NCBI RefSeq assembly: GCF_003426815.1
Contig: NZ_QKYK01000023.1
Span: 29,186-93,185, forward strand
DNA: 64,000 nt
Origin: Desertimonas flava
GTDB lineage: Bacteria; Actinomycetota; Acidimicrobiia; Acidimicrobiales; Ilumatobacteraceae
Direction: 5' to 3'
In this document: piece after piece, positions 17,399 through 28,875 of the stretch
How the letters are laid out: every line of letters begins with the position of its first letter
Numbering within the stretch: the first letter of the stretch is position 1
Program-made: the position numbers and the translations under genes
Notes under the pieces: generated by a model
What the model saw: only the letters and a program-made list of their open reading frames with translations
Databases searched by the model: none
What the model was told of the DNA's origin: nothing

Positions 17399-18544
17399 GT
17401 GGAGCGGTCCCTCGTCTACCTCGATCATGCGGCGACGACGCCGATGCGCGCGTCCGCGGTCGAGGCGATGCTGCCGTTCCTCACCGAGCGGTTCGCCAAT
17501 CCGAGCGGGTCGTACCGCTTCGCCCACGACGCCAGGCGAGCCGTCGACGAGGCGCGGGACGCCATCGCCGCCGTCATCGGCTGCCGCCCGGGCGAGATCG
17601 TGTTCACCGGCAGCGGCACCGAGGCCGACAACACCGTCATCGCCGGCGGCGCCGTCGGAATGTGGCCGGTGTGCCCGGCCGCCGAGCACCACGCCGTGCT
17701 CCACGCGGTCGAGCGGGCGGGAGGGACGGTCGTCGCCGTCGATGCCACTGGCGCTGTCGATCTCGACGCCCTGCGCGGTGCGTTGTCCGACGACACCAGC
17801 GTCGTGTCGGTGATGGCGGTCAACAACGAGGTCGGCACCATCACCGATCTGGCTGCCGTCGCCCAGGTCGTCCGCGAGTCGTCGCCGGGCGCCCTGGTCC
17901 ACACCGACGCCGTCCAGGCCGCGCCGTGGCTCGATCTCCGACATCTGTGGCCGCACGTCGATGCCCTCTCGCTGAGTGCCCACAAGTTCGGCGGGCCCAA
18001 GGGCGCCGGCGTCATGGTGCTGCGCGAGGGAACCCGGGTGCCGCCGCTGCTCGTCGGAGGCGGCCAGGAGCGTGACCGGCGCAGCGGCACCCACAACGTC
18101 GCCGGCATCGTCGCCACGGCCACGGCTCTCGTCGAGACCGACCACACCCGCGACGCCGATGCGGCCGCCGTGCGTGCTCGTCGAGACCGGCTGGTCGCCG
18201 AGCTCGTCGCCTTGGGTGGCGTCCACGAGACCGTCGCGCCCGACCGCAAGGTGGCCGGCGCCGCTCACATCTGCGTCGAGGGTGTGGAGAGCGAGGCGCT
18301 GCTGTTCCTCCTCGACGAAGCCGGCGTCTGTGCGTCGGCCGCGTCGGCGTGCGCTGCCGGGGCGATGGAGCCGTCGCACGTCCTGGCGGCGATGGGTGTC
18401 GACCGTGCCCTGTCTCGCGGTGCGTTGCGGCTCACGCTCGGCCACACCACCACCGACGCCGACATCGATCGCGCCGTGGACGTGATGTCCGACGCCGTCG
18501 TCCGCCTGCGGCGCACCCCGACGCTGGCGAGGACGCCGTCGTGA
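17399..18544 (+). CDS. Cysteine desulfurase (IscS/NifS family)
   Basis: A 381-residue class V aminotransferase-fold PLP enzyme that takes sulfur from cysteine. It opens VERSLVYLDHAATTPM. HTDAVQAAPW and the PLP lysine in SAHKFGGPKGAG are present, as is the active-site loop cysteine in ASAASACAAGAMEPSHVL. The GTG start at 17399 follows a CATAGCCT region with no Shine-Dalgarno. It overlaps mnmA by 4 bp (GTGA), so it most likely provides the persulfide sulfur for tRNA 2-thiolation; the same gene order (desulfurase-mnmA) occurs in mycobacteria. Confidence 0.92.
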   Translation: MERSLVYLDHAATTPMRASAVEAMLPFLTERFANPSGSYRFAHDARRAVDEARDAIAAVIGCRPGEIVFTGSGTEADNTVIAGGAVGMWPVCPAAEHHAVLHAVERAGGTVVAVDATGAVDLDALRGALSDDTSVVSVMAVNNEVGTITDLAAVAQVVRESSPGALVHTDAVQAAPWLDLRHLWPHVDALSLSAHKFGGPKGAGVMVLREGTRVPPLLVGGGQERDRRSGTHNVAGIVATATALVETDHTRDADAAAVRARRDRLVAELVALGGVHETVAPDRKVAGAAHICVEGVESEALLFLLDEAGVCASAASACAAGAMEPSHVLAAMGVDRALSRGALRLTLGHTTTDADIDRAVDVMSDAVVRLRRTPTLARTPS

Positions 18545-19590
18545 AGGTCATGGTGGCCATGAGCGGGGGAGTGGACTCCTCGGTCGCCGCCGCGCTGCTC
18601 GCGCGCGAGGGCCACGATGTCGTCGGCGTCACGATGCGGCTGTGGGGCGGCGAGAGCGACACCGGTTGCTGCAGCGTTTCGGACGTCGACGACGCGCGAC
18701 GCAGTGCCGATCAGCTCGGCGTCGAGCACCTCGTGTTCAACTTCACCGAGGACTTCGACACCCACGTGGTCCGTCCGTACGTCGATGCCCACGCCAACTC
18801 GATCACGCCGAACCCCTGCATCGAGTGCAACCGGGCGGTGAAGTTCGCCCGCCTCGCCGAGCGCGCCGACCTGCTCGGCTTCGACGCCGTGGCCACCGGC
18901 CACCACGCCCGGATCACCGAGCACGGCGGGCGGTTCCGCCTCGAGCGCGGTGCCGACCCGGCCAAGGATCAGAGCTATGTCGTGCACATGCTCGACCAGG
19001 CGATGCTGGCCCGCACGCTCTTTCCGATCGGCGGGCTGCAGAAGTCGGCGGTGCGTGACATCGCGGCCGAGCTCGGCCTGCGCACGGCGGCCAAGCCGGA
19101 CAGCCAGGACGTCTGCTTCATCACGTCGACCGGTGGGCGCACCCGGTTCCTCGGCACGCGGATCCCGTTCCATTCGGCCCGCGTCGTCGACACCGCCGGC
19201 ACCGAGGTCGGCGCCGTCGAGGCGGTCGAGCTGGTGACGATCGGCCAGCGCAAGGGCGTCGGCCTTCCCGGCGGTGGCCCGAAGCGGTACGTCGTGGCCG
19301 TCGATCGGGAGGCGTCGACGGTCGTCGTCGGCGACGAGACCGATCTGCTCGACCCGGCGCTGCGCGCGGCGTCGGTCACGTGGACCGACCAGCCGTTCAG
19401 CGGAGCGGTCCTGGTGCAGACCAGCGCCCACGGCGAGCCTCGCCGCGCCACCATCGAGCCGCCATCGGCCGACGGCGACGTCGACGTGCGCTGGCACGAG
19501 CCCCAGCGGCGCGTGTCTCCTGGCCAGAGCGTCGTGTTCTACGACCCCACCGACACGTGCGTGCTCGGCGGCGGCATCGCCGCGCAGTAA
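18541..19590 (+). CDS. mnmA: tRNA-uridine 2-sulfurtransferase MnmA
   Basis: Adenylates and thiolates U34 of Lys, Glu and Gln tRNAs; 349 residues. The PP-loop is AMSGGVDSS. The catalytic cysteines are in NPCIECN and in DSQDVCFI, and GHHARI and GLPGGGPKRYVV are family landmarks. GTG at 18541 overlaps the desulfurase stop. The last codons (GGGIAAQ-stop) lie in the first unit of a 27-bp tandem repeat that continues past the stop. Confidence 0.93.
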   Translation: MKVMVAMSGGVDSSVAAALLAREGHDVVGVTMRLWGGESDTGCCSVSDVDDARRSADQLGVEHLVFNFTEDFDTHVVRPYVDAHANSITPNPCIECNRAVKFARLAERADLLGFDAVATGHHARITEHGGRFRLERGADPAKDQSYVVHMLDQAMLARTLFPIGGLQKSAVRDIAAELGLRTAAKPDSQDVCFITSTGGRTRFLGTRIPFHSARVVDTAGTEVGAVEAVELVTIGQRKGVGLPGGGPKRYVVAVDREASTVVVGDETDLLDPALRAASVTWTDQPFSGAVLVQTSAHGEPRRATIEPPSADGDVDVRWHEPQRRVSPGQSVVFYDPTDTCVLGGGIAAQ

Positions 19591-19646
19591 CGCGGCGGCG
19601 GCATCGCCGCGCAGTAACGCGGCGGCGGCATCGCCGCGCAGTAACG
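19566..19646 (+). repeat. Three 27-bp units spanning the mnmA stop codon
   Basis: Three identical 27-bp units (19566-19592, 19593-19619, 19620-19646) start inside mnmA and run on downstream. Each unit re-encodes the protein C-terminus GGGIAAQ plus TAA, and each contains a GCGGCG-GCAT-CGCCGC hairpin. The unit length is a multiple of three, so all three copies preserve the same frame and give three TAA stops. A tandem terminator or slippage product are both possible. Confidence 0.95.
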
Positions 19647-19667
19647 CGGCGCCCGGTCGCGGGCGAG

Positions 19668-20609
19668 TCAGGTGACGGGAAGGCCCCGGGCGGCGGCGGC
19701 GCGGAGGGCCGAGCCGGGGCGGGTGGGGGCCACGACCAGCGCCGTGAGGTGGATGGCCGTGCCGTTCGGTGAGCCGGGACGGGCGGCGAGGACGGCGGTC
19801 GCCGCCTCGTTCAGGCGCACTTCGATGGCGAGGCCGGGCGTCGGGCCGGTGAGGTCGGCGGCGTGCTGCGCGGCGATGCCACGGTCGTCCATGGCGATCG
19901 ACTCGATCATCCGGCGATGCAGCATCAGGGTGTCGGCCAGGACCACGGGATCGTGGACCACCACACCGGCGGGCACGAGCACGAGCCACCGCCGCGAGAG
20001 TTGGTGCCACCGGATGGGGAGCAGCACGAGCCCCGCCGCGGCGACCACCAGCGCCGGGATCGCCAGCGGCCACACCCGCCCGGCGAGGGCGACCGGCGCG
20101 AGCACCACCGCCGTCGCCGTGATCAGCCACGTGGCGCCGGACGCCAGGACGTACCCGAACGGGGGTCGCAGGCCGAAGCGCAGCTCGTCGCCGTAGGCCG
20201 ACGCCTGGAGGTACACGCGCCCGAACTCGGCCGAGGCGACGAGGCCGGTGCCGGCGATGGCCGGAGCGGCGAGGGCGATACCGGTGCCGGGGTCGGCACC
20301 GCCGGCGATCGCCGTCGCTGCCACGATCAGCGAGCCCGGGACGACGGTTCGCGCCAGCGTCAGGGTGAGCACGCCGGTGACGGCAAGGGCGGCGGCGCCG
20401 ACGCCGAACCCGAGCCACGCCCCGGCGGTCCCCACCACCTGCACGGCTCGGCTGCGCTCCTCGAGGGCGTCGCCGACGGCGGCTCCGCCGGCGATGGCGA
20501 CCACCAGCCAGGCGGCGCGGGCGAGCCAGACCGCGACGGTCGACGACAGCGGGACGCGGCGCCCCTGCTCGCCGCTCGTCAGGCGGGAGGTGGTGTCGGC
20601 GCCGGGCAC
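19668..20609 (-). CDS. Actinobacterial membrane protein of unknown function
   Basis: 313 residues starting at GTG 20609 (VPGADTTSRLTSG). The N-terminal two thirds has about six hydrophobic segments in pairs, for example VWLARAAWLVVAIAGGAAV, AVTGVLTLTLARTVVPGSLI and WPLAIPALVVAAAGLVLLPI. The C-terminal soluble part starts at RRWLVLVPAGVVVHDPVVLA and ends in a basic ARGLPVT tail. I do not recognise a named family; the WLVLVPAGVVVHD segment resembles a PH-like (bPH2) strand pattern seen after two-helix units. A TAGATT box (20617-20622) ends 7 nt upstream, divergent from the MetE-like gene. Confidence 0.65.
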   Translation of the reverse strand: MPGADTTSRLTSGEQGRRVPLSSTVAVWLARAAWLVVAIAGGAAVGDALEERSRAVQVVGTAGAWLGFGVGAAALAVTGVLTLTLARTVVPGSLIVAATAIAGGADPGTGIALAAPAIAGTGLVASAEFGRVYLQASAYGDELRFGLRPPFGYVLASGATWLITATAVVLAPVALAGRVWPLAIPALVVAAAGLVLLPIRWHQLSRRWLVLVPAGVVVHDPVVLADTLMLHRRMIESIAMDDRGIAAQHAADLTGPTPGLAIEVRLNEAATAVLAARPGSPNGTAIHLTALVVAPTRPGSALRAAAARGLPVT

Positions 20610-20766
20610 GCCAGCGAATCTACGGTCCCTGGGTGGCCGCGGCGCGTTCCGTCCGTCACGTGCCCGGTCGTTTCCGGTAGTGCCCGAGCGGCGTGCGAGT
20701 GAGCAGAATGGTGGTACGAACGACAATCGACGCGCGAACACGGAGAAGCCTGGGCGGAGCGACGAC

Positions 20767-23938
<3,172 letters not shown>

Positions 23939-23953
23939 CACTCAGTGCCGACA

Positions 23954-24044
23954 GCTCAGACGATGCTGCTGCGGGGGCTGCGCCCCCGGACCCCATCGCC
24001 GTCGGGCTCGCTGGCGCTCGCGCCGCCGGCCGTCCTCGCTTCGC
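23954..24044. terminator. GC hairpin and small duplication between convergent genes
   Basis: A strong stem GGGGGC-TGC-GCCCCC at 23973-23987 lies between convergent ligA and the gene ending at 24045, followed by a GCTCGC-rich stretch. GCTCAGACGATG occurs at 23954-23965 and again at 24043-24054, where it is the complement of the downstream gene's last codons and stop. So the segment is flanked by a duplicate of that gene's 3' end. Likely a bidirectional terminator or REP-like element. Confidence 0.55.
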
Positions 24045-24680
24045 TCAGACGATGTTGAACGTCCAGTTGTACTGGCGGAGGGTGCCGTCGACGATCTCGC
24101 CGTCGCGCTCCTCCCAGAAGCGCACGCGGACGTGGTGGTTGCCGACGGTCCACTCCTCGAAGCCGACGTCCTCGCCGGGCGTGAACGTCAGGGTGAAGTT
24201 GTTGGGGTCGTACACCACGCCGTCGCGGATGTCGACCTGCCCGCCCGTCACGACGTCCTCGCCGCGGTCGACGACGGCACGGGGACGCCACGTCTCGTAC
24301 GTGACGTTGTCGATGGTCATCTCGCCGGCGTAGCCATCGATCAGGTCGACGACGACGTTGGCCTGGGCCGGGACCTGCACGGCATCGGGCACCGGGCTGA
24401 TCGATTCGATCTGTTCGGGCAACTTGGTGACCTCGTCACCGGTGACCGAGCGGCTGATCCCGAATGCGATCAGGGCCACGCCGAGAGCGATGGCGAGGCT
24501 GGCGGCGACCAACTTCCAGTCGATCGGGCGGCGTCGGGCGAAGCGTCTGCGCCGCGCGGCGGGTGCGTGCGGCGTCCCTGCGGCCGGCACGAGGTCGTCG
24601 GCGGCGAGGCGATCCGGGCTGCCGTCGACGTCGCCACCATCGGCGCCGGGCTCGTGGACGATCGTCACGGCATCCATCAT
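24045..24680 (-). CDS. Single-pass membrane protein of unknown function
   Basis: 211 residues, starting at one of two adjacent ATGs (24680 or 24677). A charged cytoplasmic N-terminus ends in a basic run (RRRRFARRRPIDW) before one membrane helix, KLVAASLAIALGVALIAFGI. The remaining roughly 130 residues are extracytoplasmic and beta-rich (VDIRDGVVYDPNNFTLTFTP, then NHHVRVRFWEE), resembling an Ig-like or lectin-like fold. No family name can be given. It is divergent from the PASTA pseudokinase gene (142 bp apart), which may indicate a cell-envelope role. Confidence 0.75.
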   Translation of the reverse strand: MMDAVTIVHEPGADGGDVDGSPDRLAADDLVPAAGTPHAPAARRRRFARRRPIDWKLVAASLAIALGVALIAFGISRSVTGDEVTKLPEQIESISPVPDAVQVPAQANVVVDLIDGYAGEMTIDNVTYETWRPRAVVDRGEDVVTGGQVDIRDGVVYDPNNFTLTFTPGEDVGFEEWTVGNHHVRVRFWEERDGEIVDGTLRQYNWTFNIV

Positions 24681-24822
24681 GCCTGGTCGCCAGCGCGTCG
24701 CCAACGACGATCGGCCGACCGGTAACCTGCGGACCGGCGGAGTCCGGTGAGCGCCGACCGGTCGCCCGAACCATCGTGGTCGGCGCCGTGACACCGCACC
24801 TGGATCAGTGCCAACAGACATC

Positions 24823-27393
24823 ATGAGCAACGACGAAACGACATCTGGCCGCCGGACCGAGCAGGTCGGCGGGGCACCCCGCCGCCGCGGGCTCGAAGGG
24901 CGCATGATCGGTGGCCGTTACCAGGTCACCCAGACCGTCGCGGCCGGCGCCAACACGCTCATCGCCGACGCCCTCGACACGGAGCTCGGCCGGACCGTCA
25001 CGATCAAGCTCGTGCGGCCCGAGCTGTCGGAGTCGGAGGCCTTTCGTCGCCGCTTCGGCAAGCGCATGGACGCCATGGCCGCCCTGTCGCACCCCAACCT
25101 CGCCGCCGTGTACGGCTGGGGCGAGGAACGCATCGGCAAGCGGGTCACGGTGTACGTGGTGGGGGAGTACCTCTCGGGCGGGAGCCTGCGCGATCTCTTC
25201 GACCGTCGCCGCAACCTGACGCCGTCACAGGCCCTGATGGTGGGGCTGGAAGCCTGCCGAGGCCTCGACTTCGCCCACCGCAAGGGCCTCATCCACACCG
25301 AGCTGACCCCGTCGAAGCTGGTGTTCGGCGACGACCGTCGTCTACGAATCGTCGACTTCGGGCTGGCCCGCATCCTCGGTGAGCAGGCGTGGAAGGATCC
25401 GTCGCAGCTCCCCACGCACGTCGCCCGCTACGCCTCGCCCGAGCAGGCCTTGGGCGAGAAGCCCGGCGATCGCTCCGACGTCTACTCCCTGGCGTTGATC
25501 CTCGTCGAGGCCGTGACGGGTCAGGCGCCGTTCCACGGAGACTCCACGGTCGCCACGCTGTCGGCCCGGGTCGGCAAGCTGATGCCGGTGTCGGCCGACC
25601 TCGGCCCCCTGGCCGCCGTCCTCGAACACGCCGGGCGGCCGGAGGCCCAAGAGCGCTTCAGCGCCTCGGAGTTCGGGCGAGCCCTCGTGCGCGCCGCAGA
25701 GCGGATGCCGCGGCCTACTCCGATCCCGATCCTGACCAAGACGTTGTTCGACGACCCGACGGTCCTGCGACGACCCAACGACCCCACCGGGGGACTGGTC
25801 CGCCCCGCCGATAGGCCCGAGCCGGCGCTGGTGCCGATCGTGCCGCCCGACGCCCGGCCCGGGGCCATCGAGCAGGCCGACATCGAGCAGGCCGACGCCG
25901 ACGCCGCAGCCAACGAGCAGGCCGCAGGCAATGAGCACGTCGAGGACAACGATCAGGCCGCTCACGGCGAGCCGGCGCCCGGCGTCGAGGCGGCCACCCC
26001 GGCCGTGCCGGTGGCCCGCCGTGGCGTGCTCGCCGAGCCGGTCGACCAGGTCGAAGCGCCGGAGGCATCAGCGGCATCAGAGGTGTCGGAGGCATCAGAG
26101 GTGTCGGAGCCAACAGAGGTGTCGGAGGCGTCTGCCGACACCGAGGAGTCGCCGAGCCTCGCCCCGACCGATGAGCCGGCCGGCAGCATCGACCTGGCCG
26201 CCCTCGTCGAGCGCACCCCGAAGCTCCCGCCGGTGATCGACGACGGACCCGATGCCCTCGAACTGGGCAGCCGCCAGGAACGCAAGGCCGCCAAGGCCCG
26301 GGCGAAGGCCGCGGCCCGCGAGGCCAAGACCGCCGAGCGGGAGGCCAAAGCGGCCGCTCGCGAGGCGAAGGTCCGCGGCGACGACGCGCCGGCAGCGGCT
26401 CCGGTCCCGGCCGGGCTCGGCATCGCTCCCGTCTCCGAGTTCGGCGCGACGCCGCCGCCGGCGGTCGCCCCGGCACCCGAACCGCGCCGTCGGCGCGTGC
26501 TTTCGTTCCTCGTCGGACTGGTGCTGGTCGCCGCCCTCGCCGGGATCGGCTACGGCGCCTGGGTGCTGTTCCGCACGCCCACGCACGAGGTGCCGGACCT
26601 CACCGGACTCCCCGAGGACGAGGTGATCCGCGAGGTCCAGGACTTCGACTGGAACGTCGACTTCGACTCCGGCCGCAGCGACGACGTCGGTGTCGGCGAG
26701 GTCTTCCGCACCTCGCCCGAAGCGGGCAAGGATCTCGCCGAGGGATCGCCACTGGTGGTGTACGTCAGCGAAGGCCCCGAGTACCGCCAGCTCCCCGATC
26801 TCGCCGGCAACACGCTCGATGAGGCCCAACAGGCGTTGGAGGCCCTCCGCCTCGTGCCGGGAACGCCGTCCGAGGAGTACAGCGAGACCGCCGCCCCGGG
26901 CACCATCATCTCCTACGACGTCGCCGGCGGCGTCACCCCCGAAGGCGTGCTGCCCGGTACCACCGTCGACCTCGTCGTCTCACGCGGACCGCAGCCACGA
27001 ACGGTGCCGAGCCTCACCGGGCTCACGCCCGAGGCCGCCACGCGGCTGCTCGAGCAGTTCGGACTCACGCTCGCCGTCGGCGAGCCGGTGTTCAGCAACG
27101 AGATGGAGGCCGCTCTGATCGCCACCCAGACGCCGGCGCCGGGTGAGCTGCTCGACCGTGGCGCGGCGGTGACGGCCGCGCCGTCGAAGGGCCCCGACCT
27201 GGTGGTGATGCCCGATCTGACCGGCATGAACCTGGCGCAGGCGCTGCAGGCACTGTCCGATGCCGGACTGCGCGGTTCTCTCGTGCTCGGGTCCTCGCAG
27301 GGCACGTTCTACTCGGCCACCGTCGGCGACCAGACCGTCGCGGCCGACGACCAGGTCCTGCGCGGCTCGGTCGTCAACCTGTTGATGTTCTGA
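24823..27393 (+). CDS. PASTA-domain serine/threonine kinase-like protein, probable pseudokinase
   Basis: 856 residues with the layout of a PknB/StkP receptor: N-terminal kinase fold (about 30-290), a long low-complexity linker with VSEASE repeats and an AAREAK lysine/alanine stretch, one membrane helix (VLSFLVGLVLVAALAGIGYG) and four extracellular PASTA domains starting near VPDLTGL, LPDLAGN, VPSLTGL and MPDLTGM. The kinase core is degenerate: the glycine loop reads VAAGANT, the alpha-C glutamate position is R81, the catalytic HRD is H-T-E (158-160) and the following N is K165. K62 (VTIK) and D178-F-G remain. It probably senses muropeptides and signals through a non-catalytic or very weak kinase domain. 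ATG 24823 was preferred to GTG 24808. Confidence 0.88.
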   Translation: MSNDETTSGRRTEQVGGAPRRRGLEGRMIGGRYQVTQTVAAGANTLIADALDTELGRTVTIKLVRPELSESEAFRRRFGKRMDAMAALSHPNLAAVYGWGEERIGKRVTVYVVGEYLSGGSLRDLFDRRRNLTPSQALMVGLEACRGLDFAHRKGLIHTELTPSKLVFGDDRRLRIVDFGLARILGEQAWKDPSQLPTHVARYASPEQALGEKPGDRSDVYSLALILVEAVTGQAPFHGDSTVATLSARVGKLMPVSADLGPLAAVLEHAGRPEAQERFSASEFGRALVRAAERMPRPTPIPILTKTLFDDPTVLRRPNDPTGGLVRPADRPEPALVPIVPPDARPGAIEQADIEQADADAAANEQAAGNEHVEDNDQAAHGEPAPGVEAATPAVPVARRGVLAEPVDQVEAPEASAASEVSEASEVSEPTEVSEASADTEESPSLAPTDEPAGSIDLAALVERTPKLPPVIDDGPDALELGSRQERKAAKARAKAAAREAKTAEREAKAAAREAKVRGDDAPAAAPVPAGLGIAPVSEFGATPPPAVAPAPEPRRRRVLSFLVGLVLVAALAGIGYGAWVLFRTPTHEVPDLTGLPEDEVIREVQDFDWNVDFDSGRSDDVGVGEVFRTSPEAGKDLAEGSPLVVYVSEGPEYRQLPDLAGNTLDEAQQALEALRLVPGTPSEEYSETAAPGTIISYDVAGGVTPEGVLPGTTVDLVVSRGPQPRTVPSLTGLTPEAATRLLEQFGLTLAVGEPVFSNEMEAALIATQTPAPGELLDRGAAVTAAPSKGPDLVVMPDLTGMNLAQALQALSDAGLRGSLVLGSSQGTFYSATVGDQTVAADDQVLRGSVVNLLMF

Positions 27394-27521
27394 CCCGGCC
27401 GGTTGCGGGGGAGCGGCGGCGCAACGACTACGTTCGGCCGAGGTCCGCGACGGCAGCGTGGCCGGCCGGATGTCGGAAAGGACGAGATGATGCAGTGCAG
27501 AGTTGCGCGGGAAGGACTGCG

Positions 27522-28406
27522 ATGAGTGGAGCCCTCGACGGTCGCGTCGCCATCATCACCGGGGCCGGCCGGGGCATCGGCCGAGAGCACGCCCTGCTGT
27601 TCGCGCGAGAGGGCGCCTCGGTGGTCGTCAACGACACCGGCGGCCGCAACGACGGCTCGGTGGACGAGTCGGGCGAACTGGCTCCGGCCGACGCGGTGGT
27701 CGAAGAGATCGTCGCGGCGGGAGGCGCGGCCGTCGCCAATCACGACGACATCGCCGACTGGGCCGGCGCCGAGGCACTCGTCCAGACGGCCATCGACGTG
27801 TTCGGCGGTCTCGACATCCTCGTCAACAACGCCGGCATCCTCCGCGACCGCCTGCTGGTCAACATGACCGAGGCCGAGTGGGACGACGTCGTGCGCGTGC
27901 ACCTCAAGGGCCACTTCGCCCCGTCGCGGTTCGCCGCCGCCTACTGGCGCGAGGAGTCCAAGGCGGGGCGCGGCAAACCGCGTCACATCGTCAACACCTC
28001 GTCGACGTCGGGTCTGCTCGCCAACCCGGGTCAGACCAACTACGGCGCGGCGAAGTCGGGCATCGCCACGTTCACCCAGATCGCCGCCAAGGAGTTGGCT
28101 CGCTACGACGTGAAGGTCAACGCCATCGCGCCGGCGGCCCGCACCCGCCTGACGCTCGCCACCCCCGGCCTCGACGAGATCATGGAGGCGCGCGAAGGGG
28201 CGTTCGACGAGTGGGACCCGGCCAACATCGCCCCGCTCGTCGCCTACCTGTCGTCGACGGAGTGCCAGTTCACCGGTGAGGTCTTCTTCGTGCAGGGCGG
28301 GGTCGTCCGGCGCGTCCGATCGTGGGAGATGGCCGAGGAGGTCCGCTCCGACCGCACGTGGTCGGTCAGCGAACTCGCCAAGGCCCTCGCCGAGATCGCC
28401 AGCTGA
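27522..28406 (+). CDS. Short-chain dehydrogenase, 3-hydroxyacyl-CoA type
   Basis: A 294-residue NAD(P)-dependent SDR. The cofactor motif is ITGAGRGIGREHALLFAREG; NNAG and the catalytic S-Y-K set are in NTSSTSGLLANP and YGAAKSG. The extra loop after the second strand (VNDTGGRNDGS...) and the overall length match SDRs of the peroxisomal multifunctional-enzyme type that act on (R)-3-hydroxyacyl-CoA. An SCP2 domain protein follows 64 bp downstream, the same pairing as in those fused enzymes, so a role in lipid or steroid beta-oxidation is likely. GGAAGGACTGCG precedes the ATG. Confidence 0.85.
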   Translation: MSGALDGRVAIITGAGRGIGREHALLFAREGASVVVNDTGGRNDGSVDESGELAPADAVVEEIVAAGGAAVANHDDIADWAGAEALVQTAIDVFGGLDILVNNAGILRDRLLVNMTEAEWDDVVRVHLKGHFAPSRFAAAYWREESKAGRGKPRHIVNTSSTSGLLANPGQTNYGAAKSGIATFTQIAAKELARYDVKVNAIAPAARTRLTLATPGLDEIMEAREGAFDEWDPANIAPLVAYLSSTECQFTGEVFFVQGGVVRRVRSWEMAEEVRSDRTWSVSELAKALAEIAS

Positions 28407-28458
28407 CGCCGCCTGCCCGCAGGGCCGCCCGGCTGACATGCGTCTCGGAGACGCCGAC

Positions 28459-28464
28459 TACGGT
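28459..28464 (+). promoter_or_regulatory. -10-like box of the leaderless SCP2 gene
   Basis: TACGGT ends exactly 6 nt before the ATG at 28471, with no Shine-Dalgarno. The same hexamer at the same spacing occurs before the PadR gene (39166) and the double-GNAT gene (41652). Confidence 0.5.
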
Positions 28465-28470
28465 GCGGGC

Positions 28471-28875
28471 ATGACCCATGCATTCTTGTCCGACGAATGG
28501 ATGACGGCCGCCCGGGAGATCCGCGAGAAGTACGGCAGCGGTGAGGCGGCGGGGCCGGCCATCAAGGTCAACCTCACCATCACGGGCGTGCCGTTCGGCG
28601 AGGGCACCGTGGAGAGTCACATCGACACCTCGACCGGCGCGGCCGAGATGGAGCTCGGCAAGCTCGACGACGCCGACGTCAGCCTGACGACCGATTACGA
28701 CACCGCCAAGACGATCTTCGTCCTCCAGGATCAGGCGGCCGGCATGCAGGCGTTCATGACCGGCAAGGTGGTGGTGCAGGGCGACATGATGAAGCTGATG
28801 TCGCTCAACGCCACCTTGGCCGCGGCACCGAATGCCGCCGAGGTGAGCGAGGAGATCAAGGCGATCACCGCGTAG
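28471..28875 (+). CDS. SCP2 sterol-binding domain protein
   Basis: A 134-residue stand-alone SCP-2 domain. The beta-sheet core IKVNLTITGVPFGEG and the C-terminal helix region MQAFMTGKVVVQGDMMKLMS are characteristic. Such domains bind sterols or fatty acyl-CoA and present them to enzymes; here the preceding SDR is the obvious partner. Its last 11 bp overlap the 3' end of the convergent gene that ends at 28865. Confidence 0.85.
   Translation: MTHAFLSDEWMTAAREIREKYGSGEAAGPAIKVNLTITGVPFGEGTVESHIDTSTGAAEMELGKLDDADVSLTTDYDTAKTIFVLQDQAAGMQAFMTGKVVVQGDMMKLMSLNATLAAAPNAAEVSEEIKAITA

Noticed and set aside
19566..19646. A CRISPR-like array in the 27-bp repeats after mnmA
   Set aside because: Units are directly adjacent with no spacers and there are no cas genes.
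23966..24040. A structured non-coding RNA between ligA and the membrane protein
   Set aside because: Only one strong short stem is visible, and convergent terminators explain it better.
24808..24822. GTG 24808 as start of the PASTA pseudokinase
   Set aside because: It would add only five residues; ATG 24823 was preferred, although there is no strong ribosome site at either.
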